Below are positions 26,044 through 34,586 of a stretch of 64,000 nucleotides of DNA, one piece after another; the stretch's first letter is position 1; each line of letters starts with the position of its first letter. The notes beneath the pieces are model-generated. The model had not been told where the DNA came from and searched no databases. It saw nothing but the letters and a program-made list of their open reading frames with translations. The translations under genes were made by a program, and so were the position numbers. This DNA is from Miltoncostaea sp036826475. GTDB lineage: Bacteria; Actinomycetota; Thermoleophilia; Miltoncostaeales; Miltoncostaeaceae. Location: assembly GCA_036826475.1 (NCBI GenBank), contig DAISWG010000011.1, positions 10,629-74,628 of the forward strand, written 5' to 3'.

Positions 26044-26736
26044 TTGAGCGAGGAGGCGCTCCGCGAGGCCGAGCGGGAGGCGATCCTCGAGGCCGCGCCG
26101 TTCGCCGTCGGGGTGGTGCTCGCGCTCACCGCGCTCGCCGTTGTGAGCGCCCACGCCGGCTGGGAGCTGTTCGACGGCGTCGGCTGGTGGCTGTGGGCGG
26201 TCACCGCCGGCGCGTGGGGGCTGCTGGCGCTGGTGCTCCTGATGGGCCTCCGCACCACCGTGGGCCCCCGGGACGTGCGCCGCCGGCTGGTGCAGACCCT
26301 CCTCGGCGTGGCCGTGCTGATGAGCGTCGTCCAGACGGCGCTGCTCGTCGCCTCGCTCGTCAACGCCACCGACGTCCGGGTGACCGGCCCGCAGCTGCTC
26401 ATGAGCGGCGCCACCATCTGGTTCTCCAATGTCGTGGCGTTCGGGCTGACGTTCTGGACGATGGACGCCGGCGGCCCGGTGCGGCGGGCGGTGGCGCAGA
26501 CGCGGACGCCGGTCGACTTCTACTTCCCCCAGGACACCGACGACCTCCGCGGACACGGATGGACGCCGCACCTGGTCGACTACCTATACGTGTCGCTCAC
26601 CAACGCCATCGCGTTCAGCCCCACCGACACGATGCCGCTCAGCCGCCGCGCGAAGGGGCTCATGGGCCTCGGGGCGCTGGTGTCGGCGATCACGCTGCTG
26701 CTGGTGGCCGCCCGGGCGGTGAACATCCTCGGGTGA
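26044..26736 (+). CDS. Four-helix-type integral membrane protein, unknown
   Basis: A 230-residue protein starting with TTG immediately after the LigD-polymerase stop. About five hydrophobic helices are seen, plus a conserved-looking segment DYLYVSLTNAIAFSPTDTMPL before the last helix; the SPTDTMPLSRRAK part resembles re-entrant loops of small ion-channel-like proteins, but I do not recognise a named family. Position inside a DNA repair run looks incidental to function. Confidence 0.7.
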   Translation: MSEEALREAEREAILEAAPFAVGVVLALTALAVVSAHAGWELFDGVGWWLWAVTAGAWGLLALVLLMGLRTTVGPRDVRRRLVQTLLGVAVLMSVVQTALLVASLVNATDVRVTGPQLLMSGATIWFSNVVAFGLTFWTMDAGGPVRRAVAQTRTPVDFYFPQDTDDLRGHGWTPHLVDYLYVSLTNAIAFSPTDTMPLSRRAKGLMGLGALVSAITLLLVAARAVNILG

Positions 26737-26748
26737 GAGGCTGCGGCG

Positions 26749-27690
26749 GTGCCGGACGACCCCCGTACCGCCGCGATCCTCGACGCGATCCGCGCCATCC
26801 CGAAGGGGTTCGTGCGCGCCTACTCCGACGTGGACCCCGTCGCGCCGCGGATGGTGGGGCGCATCCTCGCGACCACCGACGCCGACGTCCCCTGGTGGCG
26901 GGTGCTCCGCGCCGACGGCTCCGTGCCGAAGGGGGCGCGCCAGCTCGACCTGCTGCGGCGCGAGCGGGTGCCGATGCGCGGCGCGCGGGTGGACATGGCC
27001 GCCGCCCGCTACCCCCCGGCGCCGCCGGGACCCCCGCCCCCCGCGCCGGCGCGGCGATGGTCGCTGCCGGCGGCGATCGACGCGGTCGCGGCCGCCGACC
27101 CGGCGATGGACGCGCTCGTCTCGCGGGCAGGACCCATCGCCCACCGCCCCACCAACCCCGACGGCCACTTCGGCGCGCTGGTGCGCTCCATCGTGTTCCA
27201 GCAGCTCGCCGGCGCGGCGGCGAGCGCCATCCACGGCCGCGTCCGCGCGCTGGTGCCCGGTCCGCTCGACGCCGCGTCGCTCGCCCGCGTGCCCGACGCC
27301 GACCTGCGGGCCGCCGGCCTGTCCGGGGCGAAGCTGGCCTCGCTGCGCGACCTGCAGGCGAAGGTGCTGGACGGCACCGTCGCGATGGACGACGCGCCCA
27401 CCCTGCCCGACGAGGAGGTCATCGCGCGGCTGGTCTCGGTGCGCGGCATCGGCCGCTGGACGGCTGAGATGTACCTGATGTTCGAGCTGCGGCGGCCGGA
27501 CGTCTGGCCGGTGGACGACCTGGGCGTGCGCCAGGGCTACGGCCTGGTGTTCGGCGTCGAGCCACCGCCGCCCGCCCGCCGTCTCGGCCCCCTCGGCGAC
27601 CGCTTCCACCCATACCGCTCTGTCGCGGCGCGCTACATGTGGGAGGCCGTGGCGCTCCATCGTGCCGACGGCGGCACGGAGCTGCGCTGA
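26749..27690 (+). CDS. Alkyltransferase-like (ATL) domain fused to AlkA-type DNA glycosylase
   Basis: A 313-residue fusion. Residues 8-85 match the DNA-binding domain of O6-alkylguanine transferases (AIPKGFVRAYSDV, MVGRIL), but the PCHR active site reads P48-W49-W50-R51, so the acceptor Cys is Trp as in ATL proteins, which flag alkylated guanines instead of repairing them. After a proline-rich linker (90-102), residues 108-313 form an HhH-GPD glycosylase (VRGIGRWTAEMYLM hairpin, catalytic Asp in WPVDDLGV). The start GTG lies 12 bp after the previous stop; the TGA overlaps the next ATG. Confidence 0.88.
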   Translation: MPDDPRTAAILDAIRAIPKGFVRAYSDVDPVAPRMVGRILATTDADVPWWRVLRADGSVPKGARQLDLLRRERVPMRGARVDMAAARYPPAPPGPPPPAPARRWSLPAAIDAVAAADPAMDALVSRAGPIAHRPTNPDGHFGALVRSIVFQQLAGAAASAIHGRVRALVPGPLDAASLARVPDADLRAAGLSGAKLASLRDLQAKVLDGTVAMDDAPTLPDEEVIARLVSVRGIGRWTAEMYLMFELRRPDVWPVDDLGVRQGYGLVFGVEPPPPARRLGPLGDRFHPYRSVAARYMWEAVALHRADGGTELR

Positions 27691-28160
27691 TGCCGCGACG
27701 GAGTGCGGGTCTGCTGCTGTGGCGGGCCGGGCCGGACGGCATCGAGGTGCTGATCGGCCACATGGGCGGCCCGTTCTGGGCGCGGAAGGATGACGGCGCG
27801 TGGTCGATCCCGAAGGGCGAGTACGACGACGGCGAGGATCCCCTCGCCGCGGCGCTGCGGGAGTTCGCGGAGGAGCTCGGCGCCCCGCCGCCCGAGGGCG
27901 ACGACGTCCCGCTGGGGGAGTTCCGCCAGTCCAACGGCAAGGTCGTCACGGTCTTCGCACGGGAGGGCGACTTCGACGCGTCGGAGATCCACGGCGACAC
28001 GTTCGAGATGGAGTGGCCGCCGCGCTCCGGCCGCACCGCCACCTTCCCCGAGATCGACCGCGCCGCGTGGATGACGCTCGACGCGGCGCGGCCGAAGCTC
28101 GTGGCGGGTCAGATCCCGGCGCTCGACGCGCTGGCCGCCGCCGCCGGCGGCGGCGGCTGA
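27690..28160 (+). CDS. NUDIX hydrolase
   Basis: A 156-residue NUDIX fold protein. The NUDIX box is complete: G-E-Y-D-D-G-E then PLAAALREFAEELGA. The N-terminal PRRSAGLLLWRAG and WSIPKGEYDDGED resemble the family that acts on diadenosine polyphosphates or NTPs; the substrate is not determined. It ends in a GGGG tail and is translationally coupled (TGATG) to the ATL-glycosylase gene. One base separates its stop from the convergent PEP-mutase-family gene. Confidence 0.9.
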   Translation: MPRRSAGLLLWRAGPDGIEVLIGHMGGPFWARKDDGAWSIPKGEYDDGEDPLAAALREFAEELGAPPPEGDDVPLGEFRQSNGKVVTVFAREGDFDASEIHGDTFEMEWPPRSGRTATFPEIDRAAWMTLDAARPKLVAGQIPALDALAAAAGGGG

Positions 28161-28161
28161 C

Positions 28162-28989
28162 TCACCCCCGCGCGGCGGCGATCATCGCAATGATGCCGCG
28201 GAAGCCGAGGCCCTCCGACGCCGCCGCCATGTCGCCGTCGGCCAGCTGTGCCGCAGCGCGCCGGAGGTCCGCCATCACCCGCCCGTAGAGGGCGGCCCCC
28301 AGGCTGATGCGCTTCACACCGGCCGCCTGCAGCTCCGCCACCGGCACCGGCCCCTCCATGGTGCCGACCACCACGTTGACGGGCTTCGGCGCGACCGCCC
28401 GCACGATCGCCACGACGTCCGCCATCGTCGGGGGGAAGGGCGCGTAGAGGACGTCGGCGCCGGCCTCGGCGAAGGCCGTGAGGCGCCGGATGGTGTCGTC
28501 GATGTCGTGACGCCCGTGGACGTGGTTGTCGGTGCGCCCCGTCAGGACGATCCGGCCCGCCGCCACCCGCGCCGCGGCGGCGACCCGCGCGACGGCGTCG
28601 TCGAAGTCCCGGATCGGCGCCTCAGGGTCGCCCGAGGTGTCCTCCACGCCGATCCCCGCGAGCCCGGCGCCGATCGCCGCCTCCACGGTGGCGGCGACGG
28701 CGTCGGGCGTGTCGCCGTATCCGTCCTCGAAGTCGCCGTTGACCGGCAGACCGGTCACGTCGCCCAACAGGACCGCGTGCGCCAGGTGCTCGTCCCGGCT
28801 CACGGCGTGGCGCCCGTCGATGCGCCCCAGGGACGCCGCATGAGCCGCGGAGGACGTGCCGATCGCCTCGAAGCCGGCCTCCTTCAGCAGCAGGGCGGAG
28901 ACGGCGTCCCAGGCGTTCGGCATCACGAACCCCCCGGGCCGGGTGTGGAGCTCGAGGAAGCGCTCATAGCGCTCGGGCTGCGGCGTCAC
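28162..28989 (-). CDS. Isocitrate lyase/PEP phosphonomutase family protein
   Basis: A 275-residue (beta/alpha)8 enzyme. The motifs FVMPNAWDAVSA, GTSSAAHAASLG, VNGDFEDGYGDTP (Mg-binding acidic loop), GVEDTSG and VLTGRTDNHV define the family, which includes C-C and P-C lyases and oxaloacetate decarboxylases. The KKCGH signature of true isocitrate lyase is absent. The GTG start lies inside the end of the upstream exporter gene (26 bp overlap) and has an AGGAGG site, so the two genes are co-translated. Confidence 0.87.
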   Translation of the reverse strand: MTPQPERYERFLELHTRPGGFVMPNAWDAVSALLLKEAGFEAIGTSSAAHAASLGRIDGRHAVSRDEHLAHAVLLGDVTGLPVNGDFEDGYGDTPDAVAATVEAAIGAGLAGIGVEDTSGDPEAPIRDFDDAVARVAAAARVAAGRIVLTGRTDNHVHGRHDIDDTIRRLTAFAEAGADVLYAPFPPTMADVVAIVRAVAPKPVNVVVGTMEGPVPVAELQAAGVKRISLGAALYGRVMADLRRAAAQLADGDMAAASEGLGFRGIIAMIAAARG

Positions 28990-30400
28990 CGGTCGTCTCC
29001 TCCTGGGGTTCCAGGACGGAGGATGCCCGACGGCGGCCCGGCAGGGCCGCGCCCGCCACCGCGGCCAGGACCCCCAGGCCGGTCGACAGCCACAGCGCGC
29101 CGGCGACGCCGTCGGCGAAGCCGGCCGGAGTCGCGTCGCTGCCGGTCGCCGCGAACACCGCCACGGCGGTCGCGATGCCGAACACGCCACCCAGCTCGCG
29201 CATCGTGCTGTTGACGCCGGCGGCGGTGCCGATCGCCTCGGGCGGGACGGCGCTCACCACCGAGTTCTGCGCCGACGGGAAGCACATCGAGATGCCGACC
29301 CCCGCCACGATCAGCGGGGCGATCATCGCCGTGTACCCCGCGCCGCGCTCAGCGAGGAGGGCCAGGCACGCCATGCCGCCGGCGTGCAGCAGCGTCCCCG
29401 CCACCAGGAACGGGCGCTCGCCGAAGCGGTCCACGAGCACGCCCGCGACCGGCGCCACCACGAACAGGGTGCCCGTCCACGGCAGCAGGCGCAGGCCGGC
29501 CTCGAGGGGCCCGGATCCGAGGGCGGCCTGCATGTACTGGGCGAGGAAGAACACGGCGCAGAACAGCGACGCGACGGCGAGGAAGATCGCCGCGTTGCCC
29601 GCCGAGAACGCGCGGGCGCGGAAGAAGCCGAGCGGCACCATCGGCGCCGGCGCCCGCCACTCCCAGCCCACGAACAGCCCCAGCAGGACGGCCCCGGCGG
29701 CCAGGGCGCCGGTCACCTCGACGCTCCCCCAGCCCGCGGCGTCGCCGCGCACCAGGCCCCACACCACGCCGAGCACGCCCGCCGACACCAGACCCAGGCC
29801 GAGGGGATCGAGCCGCCCGCGGGGCCCGCGGCTCTCGGCCATGCCCAGCAGCGCGACCGGCACCAGGGCCAGGCCGATCGGCACGTTCAGCCAGAAGATC
29901 CAGTGCCAGTCGAGCGACTCGGCGACGGCGCCGCCGACGAGCGGGCCGCTGGCCACCGCCAGGCCGGTCACGGAGAAGTAGATCCCGAGCGCCATGCCGC
30001 GGCGCTCCGGGGGGTACGCGGCGCTGACGAGCGTGAACGACAGCGTCATGATCGCGGCGGCGCCGACCCCCTGGACCGCGCGGGCGGCGATGAGCGCCCC
30101 CGCCGACGTGGACAGCGCGCACGCCGCGGAGGCGGCGGTGAACAGGGCCACCCCGCCCGCGAAGGCGCGGCGGCGGCCGATGCGGTCGCCGATCACGGCG
30201 GCCGTCATGAGCAGGACCGCGAACGTCAGGTTGAACGCGTTGACGGTCCATTCGAGCTGCGCGAGGGATGCGCCCAGGTCCTCGCGGATGGTGGTGAGCG
30301 CCGTGGTCACCACGAGCGTGTCGAGCGCCGCCATGAAGCTGGCGACGGACGCGATGGCCAGCACGGCGGCGGCGCGGCGGTGCGTCGCTGGATGGGGCAC
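28964..30400 (-). CDS. DHA2-type (EmrB/QacA) MFS exporter
   Basis: A 478-residue drug:proton antiporter with about 14 helices. The D1 motif LDTLVVTTALTTI, motif A region GDRIGRRRAF and motif C region GLAVASGPLVGG are present, with WHWIFWLNVPIG typical of DHA2. The substrate is not predictable. Its promoter contains a box that is shared with the ECF sigma gene directly upstream, suggesting control by that sigma factor. It overlaps the PEP-mutase-family gene at the 3' end. Confidence 0.92.
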   Translation of the reverse strand: MPHPATHRRAAAVLAIASVASFMAALDTLVVTTALTTIREDLGASLAQLEWTVNAFNLTFAVLLMTAAVIGDRIGRRRAFAGGVALFTAASAACALSTSAGALIAARAVQGVGAAAIMTLSFTLVSAAYPPERRGMALGIYFSVTGLAVASGPLVGGAVAESLDWHWIFWLNVPIGLALVPVALLGMAESRGPRGRLDPLGLGLVSAGVLGVVWGLVRGDAAGWGSVEVTGALAAGAVLLGLFVGWEWRAPAPMVPLGFFRARAFSAGNAAIFLAVASLFCAVFFLAQYMQAALGSGPLEAGLRLLPWTGTLFVVAPVAGVLVDRFGERPFLVAGTLLHAGGMACLALLAERGAGYTAMIAPLIVAGVGISMCFPSAQNSVVSAVPPEAIGTAAGVNSTMRELGGVFGIATAVAVFAATGSDATPAGFADGVAGALWLSTGLGVLAAVAGAALPGRRRASSVLEPQEETTGDAAARAL

Positions 30401-30419
30401 GGGAGCCTCCCGGTCGTTT

Positions 30420-30454
30420 CCCCATCCGATCCGGCTCGGGGGCCGGATCCATCG
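30420..30454 (-). promoter_or_regulatory. ECF-type promoter of the exporter
   Basis: On the minus strand CGATGGATCCGG (30454-30443) is followed, at the same distance as in the sigma gene promoter at 31525, by a CGGATCGGATGGGG segment ending at 30420, 19 bp before the exporter ATG. The 12-bp upstream box is identical in both promoters. Confidence 0.55.
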
Positions 30455-30457
30455 TGG

Positions 30458-31489
30458 TCAGTCCGGAGGCTGGTCCCCTGCGACCCGCGCGACGAGCGCC
30501 GGGTCCAGGAACGCCACGACCTCGGCCACGCGACCGTCGGGCGCGAGCGTCAGCACCTCGACGGCGTGGGGCGCCCAGCCGCCGCCGGGTCCCGGGTGGC
30601 TCGCCACGAACGCGAGCTGGCCGTTGAAGGTCGCCGGCCGCGTACGCCAGCGCCGCCCCGGGGCGAACGGGCGGCGGAGCAGGAACGCGCGGATGTCGTC
30701 GCGGCCGCGGTACCAGGTGGGGGTGGGCGGCATCGCGTAGGCGGCGTCGTCCACGAGCATCGCGACCAGTCCGTCGACGTCGCCCTCGTCCCACGCCCGC
30801 ACCCAGCGGGCCACCGTGTCGCGCACGGCGGCGTCGCCGACGGCGCGCAGCACGGCCTGCTGGCTCCGCTCGGGCAGCGCATCGGCGGCCGTCGCGCGGG
30901 CGCGCTGGAGGGCGCTGTGGATGGCGGCCGGCGTGGCGCCGAGGGCCTCGGCGATCTCGGCGGGGGCGTAGCCGAGCACGTCGCGCATCAGCAGCGCGGC
31001 GCGCTGGCGCGGCGGCAATCCCTGGAGGGCCGCGACGAAGGCAAGCTCCACCGCCTCGCGCTCCTCGTAGCGCGCCTCCGGCGATGCGGCGCCGTCGCCG
31101 ACCGCGGCCAGGGCGTCCGGCAGCGGCTCGATCCAGAGCCGCTCGACGGGCGGCGGCGCCAGCGGCGCCGCCGGATAGGCGGCGGCGGTGTGGCCCACGG
31201 GCAGCGTCGGATGGGGGCGCCGCTCGAGGGCGCGCAGGCAGACGTTGGTGGCGATCCGGTGGAGCCACGTGCCGAGCGCGCTGCGGCCGCCGAACCGGGG
31301 CAGCCCCCGCCACGCGCGGACCAGGGTCTCCTGGAGCGCATCCTCGGCGTCCTGGAGCGAGCCGAGCATCCGGTAGCAGTGGACGAGGAGCGGACCGCGC
31401 TGCGGGGCCACCAGGCGCTCGAAGGCGCCGGCGTCGCCGCGGCGGGCGGCGGGGAGCGGGTCGTCGGAGGCGTTCACGGTGATGGTCAT
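30458..31489 (-). CDS. ECF sigma factor with SnoaL-like C-terminal domain
   Basis: A 343-residue sigma-70 family protein. Region 2 (VHCYRMLGSLQDAEDALQET) and region 4 (LPPRQRAALLMRDVLGYAPA then SALQRARA) are followed by a SnoaL-like domain (RWVRAWDEGDVDGLVAML and WYRGRDDIRAFL), as in ECF groups that lack a separate anti-sigma factor and are controlled through this extension. A promoter box shared with the adjacent exporter suggests autoregulation. ATG at 31489 follows the putative -10 so closely that a leaderless message is likely. Confidence 0.9.
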   Translation of the reverse strand: MTITVNASDDPLPAARRGDAGAFERLVAPQRGPLLVHCYRMLGSLQDAEDALQETLVRAWRGLPRFGGRSALGTWLHRIATNVCLRALERRPHPTLPVGHTAAAYPAAPLAPPPVERLWIEPLPDALAAVGDGAASPEARYEEREAVELAFVAALQGLPPRQRAALLMRDVLGYAPAEIAEALGATPAAIHSALQRARATAADALPERSQQAVLRAVGDAAVRDTVARWVRAWDEGDVDGLVAMLVDDAAYAMPPTPTWYRGRDDIRAFLLRRPFAPGRRWRTRPATFNGQLAFVASHPGPGGGWAPHAVEVLTLAPDGRVAEVVAFLDPALVARVAGDQPPD

Positions 31490-31491
31490 GT

Positions 31492-31525
31492 CCCTACTGA
31501 CCCGCGGCGGACCCCGGATCCATCG
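31492..31525 (-). promoter_or_regulatory. Putative autoregulated promoter of the ECF sigma gene
   Basis: Minus-strand CGATGGATCCGG (31525-31514), then after a 10-11 bp GC stretch GGGTCAGTAGGG ending at 31492, two bases before ATG. The arrangement parallels the exporter promoter at 30420-30454. Confidence 0.5.
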
Positions 31526-31570
31526 GTCCCCCCCCGCGACCGCCGGTGCGCGACTCATCCCGAGGGGACG

Positions 31571-32932
31571 ATGCGTGGCACTCATCGCGCTGACAGCCTC
31601 GCCCACATGACCGACGATCCGCTCGTCGCGCTCGCCGCCGACGCCTTCATCTACGGGTACCCCCTCGTCTACGACATCGGGGAGGTCGCGCGCATCGCGC
31701 GCCACGGCCTCGGCGCCGTGCCGCCGACCCCGCTCAACAGCTTCGGCCACGCCCGCGCCCTCGCGGGACCGGACGAGACGTTCGTGTCCATCAACAACGA
31801 CACCCTCTACTCGATCGCCAACGTCGACGCGAGCGGCGGGCCCATCCGCCTCGAGGTGCCCGACGCCGCCGGCCGCTACTACGTGATGCAGTTCGTCGAC
31901 GCGTGGACGAACAACTTCGCCTACGTCGGCCACCGGGCCACCGGGACGGGAGCCGCGAGCTTCCTGCTGGTCCCGCCGGGCTGGGAGGGCGACCCGCCCG
32001 CCGATGCCACCGTGATCCGCCTGCCCACCGCGGTCGCGTCGATCGTGGGGCGCTGGGCGGTCGACGGCGACGACGACCTGCCCGCCGTGCACGCGCTGCA
32101 GGACGCCCTGACGCTGACGCCCACCGCGCCGGGCGACGGATTGCCCCTGCCCGCGCCGGGCGTGTCGGACGACCTGGGGTTCTGGGAGGAGCTGCGCGTG
32201 CTGATGCGGGCGTTCCCGCCCGCCGCGCGGGACCAGGCCCACCAGGAGCGCTTCGCGCCGCTCGGGCTGCTGGCGCCCGAGTCGGAGTACCCCATGCCGG
32301 GGCCCGCCCTGCACGCGGCCCTCACCGAGGGCCTGGTGGCGGGGCGCGCCCGGCTGGAGGCCGCGCTGAAGGGCGGCGGCTTCGGCATGCAGAACGGCTG
32401 GGTGCTGACGTACCACGTCTTCGACTACAACCTCGACTTCTTCGAGGTGGGGGCGCTCGACGACGACGCCTGGAAGCTCCCCGACGACGGGGCGCGCCAC
32501 CTGCAGCGCGCGGCGGCGGCCCGAGGTGGGCTGTGGGGCAACCACGGCTACGAGGCCGCGTACGCCATGGTCTACGTCGACGGCGACGGCGCGCCGCTGG
32601 ACGGGGCGAACCGCTACGAGCTGCGCTTCGCCCAGGAGCCGCCGAACGGGGCCTTCTGGTCGGTGACCATGTACGACGCGCAGGACTTCCACCTCGTCGC
32701 CAACCCCATCGACCGCTACTCGATCGGCGACCGGACGCGGGGCCTGGAGCGCGGCGCCGACGGGTCGCTCACGATCACGATGTCGCACGAGGAGCCGGGC
32801 ACGCCGGAGGGGCGGGCCAACTGGCTGCCCGCCCCCGCCGGCCGGTTCCGCCCGCTGCTGCGGATCTACGAGCCGGGCGACGCCGTGCTCGACGGCGCCT
32901 ACGAGCTGCCGCCGGTCGTGCGCCTGGACTGA
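31571..32932 (+). CDS. DUF1254/DUF1214 domain protein
   Basis: A protein of 453 residues from ATG 31571 (GAGGGG ribosome-site-like sequence upstream) or 441 from ATG 31607. The N-terminal DUF1254 part has FIYGYPLVYDIGEVARIA and SINNDTLYSIANVD; the C-terminal DUF1214 part has GANRYELRFAQEPPNGAFWS and NPIDRYSIGDRTRGL. No signal peptide is seen. The biochemical function of this widespread family is not established. It is divergent from the ECF sigma gene and may belong to its regulon. Confidence 0.87.
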   Translation: MRGTHRADSLAHMTDDPLVALAADAFIYGYPLVYDIGEVARIARHGLGAVPPTPLNSFGHARALAGPDETFVSINNDTLYSIANVDASGGPIRLEVPDAAGRYYVMQFVDAWTNNFAYVGHRATGTGAASFLLVPPGWEGDPPADATVIRLPTAVASIVGRWAVDGDDDLPAVHALQDALTLTPTAPGDGLPLPAPGVSDDLGFWEELRVLMRAFPPAARDQAHQERFAPLGLLAPESEYPMPGPALHAALTEGLVAGRARLEAALKGGGFGMQNGWVLTYHVFDYNLDFFEVGALDDDAWKLPDDGARHLQRAAAARGGLWGNHGYEAAYAMVYVDGDGAPLDGANRYELRFAQEPPNGAFWSVTMYDAQDFHLVANPIDRYSIGDRTRGLERGADGSLTITMSHEEPGTPEGRANWLPAPAGRFRPLLRIYEPGDAVLDGAYELPPVVRLD

Positions 32933-32943
32933 GGCGCACGACC

Positions 32944-32987
32944 GGGGCGGGGCGGGGCGGGGGGCGGCCGGTCCCGTCCCCCCGCCC
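32944..32987. terminator. G-rich hairpin, bidirectional terminator and possible G-quadruplex
   Basis: Between two convergent genes a perfect 10-bp stem (32955-32964 with 32978-32987, GGGCGGGGGG and complement, 13-base loop) is preceded on the plus strand by four G-tracts of 4, 4, 4 and 6 bases (32944-32964), a textbook quadruplex-forming pattern. Confidence 0.6.
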
Positions 32988-33007
32988 GATCCGGGGCGCG
33001 TGCCCCG

Positions 33008-33739
33008 CTAGGCGGTGCGGCGCCGCAGCGTCGCCGCCGCCAGGGCCAGCGCCGCCACCGCGGAGCCGGCCACGACCAGCACGTCCACCATCAGGTCACC
33101 CGTCCAGGAGGACGAGGTCGACACGTGGCTGAGGCCGTCGTAGGCGTAGGTCATCGGAAGGGCGTCGGAGATCCAGCGCAGCCCGTCGGACATCTCGGCC
33201 CGTGCGGCGAACAGGCCGCAGAGCACGATCTGGGGGAGCAGGAAGGCCGGCATGAACTGCACCGCCTGGAACTCGCTCGACGCGAACGCCGAGGCCAGGA
33301 GGCCGAGCGCCATGCCGAGCACCGCGTTCAGGACCGCGAACGCGATGGCGAGCGGGACCGAGCCGGCCACGTCGAGGCCGAGCAGGCCGATGGCGACCGT
33401 GGAGACGGCGACCGCCTGGACCGTCGCCACCGCGGCGAACGCGAGGCCGTAACCGAGCAGGATGTCCAGCTTCGACGAGGGGAGCGTCATGAGGCGCTCG
33501 AGCGTGCCGGAGCTGCGCTCCCGGAGCATCGCGATCGACGTGATCAGGAACATGATGACGAGGGGGAAGATGCCGACGAGGGGCAGGCCGATCCGGGCCC
33601 ACGTGTCGTCGCCGACGACGTACTTGATGAGGGTCACCAGGACGCACGGGATCACGATGATCATCCCGAGCGTGCGGTGATCACGACGGAGCTGGGTCAG
33701 CACCCGGCCGGCCGTGGCGAATGTGAGCGAGAGGTTCAT
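33008..33739 (-). CDS. ABC-2 type transporter permease
   Basis: A 243-residue permease with about six helices. The segment MLRERSSGTLERLMTLPSS and the later LPMTYAYDGL are typical of drug/lipid ABC-2 exporters. The ATG overlaps the ATPase stop (ATGA), giving a two-gene exporter. The substrate is unknown. It is convergent with the DUF1254 gene across a G-rich terminator. Confidence 0.92.
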   Translation of the reverse strand: MNLSLTFATAGRVLTQLRRDHRTLGMIIVIPCVLVTLIKYVVGDDTWARIGLPLVGIFPLVIMFLITSIAMLRERSSGTLERLMTLPSSKLDILLGYGLAFAAVATVQAVAVSTVAIGLLGLDVAGSVPLAIAFAVLNAVLGMALGLLASAFASSEFQAVQFMPAFLLPQIVLCGLFAARAEMSDGLRWISDALPMTYAYDGLSHVSTSSSWTGDLMVDVLVVAGSAVAALALAAATLRRRTA

Positions 33740-34461
33740 GCCATCGCCTCCTCGGTCTCGGCCACCAGGTCGAGGAACGCGTCCTCGATGGCGTCGGTGC
33801 CGGTGCGCTCGCGCAGCGCGTCCGGCGTGCCGGTGGCGATGATGCGGCCGTCGCGCATCAGCACGAGGCCCTCGCAGCGGTCGGCCTCGTCCATGACGTG
33901 GCTCGACACCAGCAGGGTGGTGCCGCCGTCGGCCAGGGTCTGGAACAGCTCCCACAGGTCGTGCCGCAGCACGGGGTCCAGGCCGACGGTCGGCTCGTCC
34001 AGCACCAGCAGGCCGGGCCGGCCGAGCAGCGCGGCGGCGAGCGACACCCGCACCCGCTGGCCGCCGGAGAGGCGGGCGGCGGGACGGTCGGCCCACCGGC
34101 CGAGGTCGACCGCGGCGACCACCTGGTCGACCTGGCCGGCCGGCGCGCCGATGAGGCGGCCGAAGTAGCGCAGGTTCTCGCGGACGGTCAGGTCGAGGTA
34201 GACCGAGGGGGTCTGCGGGACGTAGCCGATCTCGCGCCGCAGGGCGGCGGAGCCGGCGGGGGCGCCGAGCACGGTGACGGTGCCGGACGCGACGATCTGG
34301 ATCCCCACGATCGCGCGCATCAGGGTGGACTTGCCGCACCCGGACGGGCCCAGCAGCCCGATGATGCTCCCGCGGGGGACGTCGAGCGAGATCCCGTGGA
34401 GCACGGGGTCGCCGCCCCTTGTGACGCGGAGGTCACGGACCTCCACGGCGTTGCCGGTCAT
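33736..34461 (-). CDS. ABC transporter ATP-binding protein
   Basis: A 241-residue ATPase with Walker A GPSGCGKST, Q-loop YVPQTPSVY, signature LSGGQRVRVS, Walker B LLVLDEPT and H-loop SSHVMDE. The DrrA/NatA-type layout fits the ABC-2 permease downstream. ATG at 34461 is preceded by GAAGGAGG; a longer frame upstream is ignored. About 60 bp upstream of the start lies a promoter module nearly identical to that of the PAP2-MMPL-NDH2 operon. Confidence 0.93.
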   Translation of the reverse strand: MTGNAVEVRDLRVTRGGDPVLHGISLDVPRGSIIGLLGPSGCGKSTLMRAIVGIQIVASGTVTVLGAPAGSAALRREIGYVPQTPSVYLDLTVRENLRYFGRLIGAPAGQVDQVVAAVDLGRWADRPAARLSGGQRVRVSLAAALLGRPGLLVLDEPTVGLDPVLRHDLWELFQTLADGGTTLLVSSHVMDEADRCEGLVLMRDGRIIATGTPDALRERTGTDAIEDAFLDLVAETEEAMA

Positions 34462-34518
34462 GCTGCCTCCTTCGTGACGCCGGCCGGGGCCGGTCGGTCG
34501 GGGTCGTTGCTGTCGGGT

Positions 34519-34586
34519 CCACCCTGGCCCGGCGGCGCAGGCCATCGCCTCGGGTGTTGTCACCTAGGCGGTGCGGTTGGGTGATC
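34519..34586 (-). promoter_or_regulatory. Shared LuxR-linked promoter module, ABC copy
   Basis: On the minus strand a 27-bp element (34586-34560) with blocks GATCACC, AACCG, ACC and CCTAGG is followed by a 26-bp variable spacer and the 15-bp box GCCGGGCCAGGGTGG (34533-34519), which contains CAGGGT as a probable -10. The copy at 38941-38874 has 23 of 27 identical operator positions, the same spacer length and an identical box. The operator overlaps the stop codon of the upstream gene. Confidence 0.7.
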
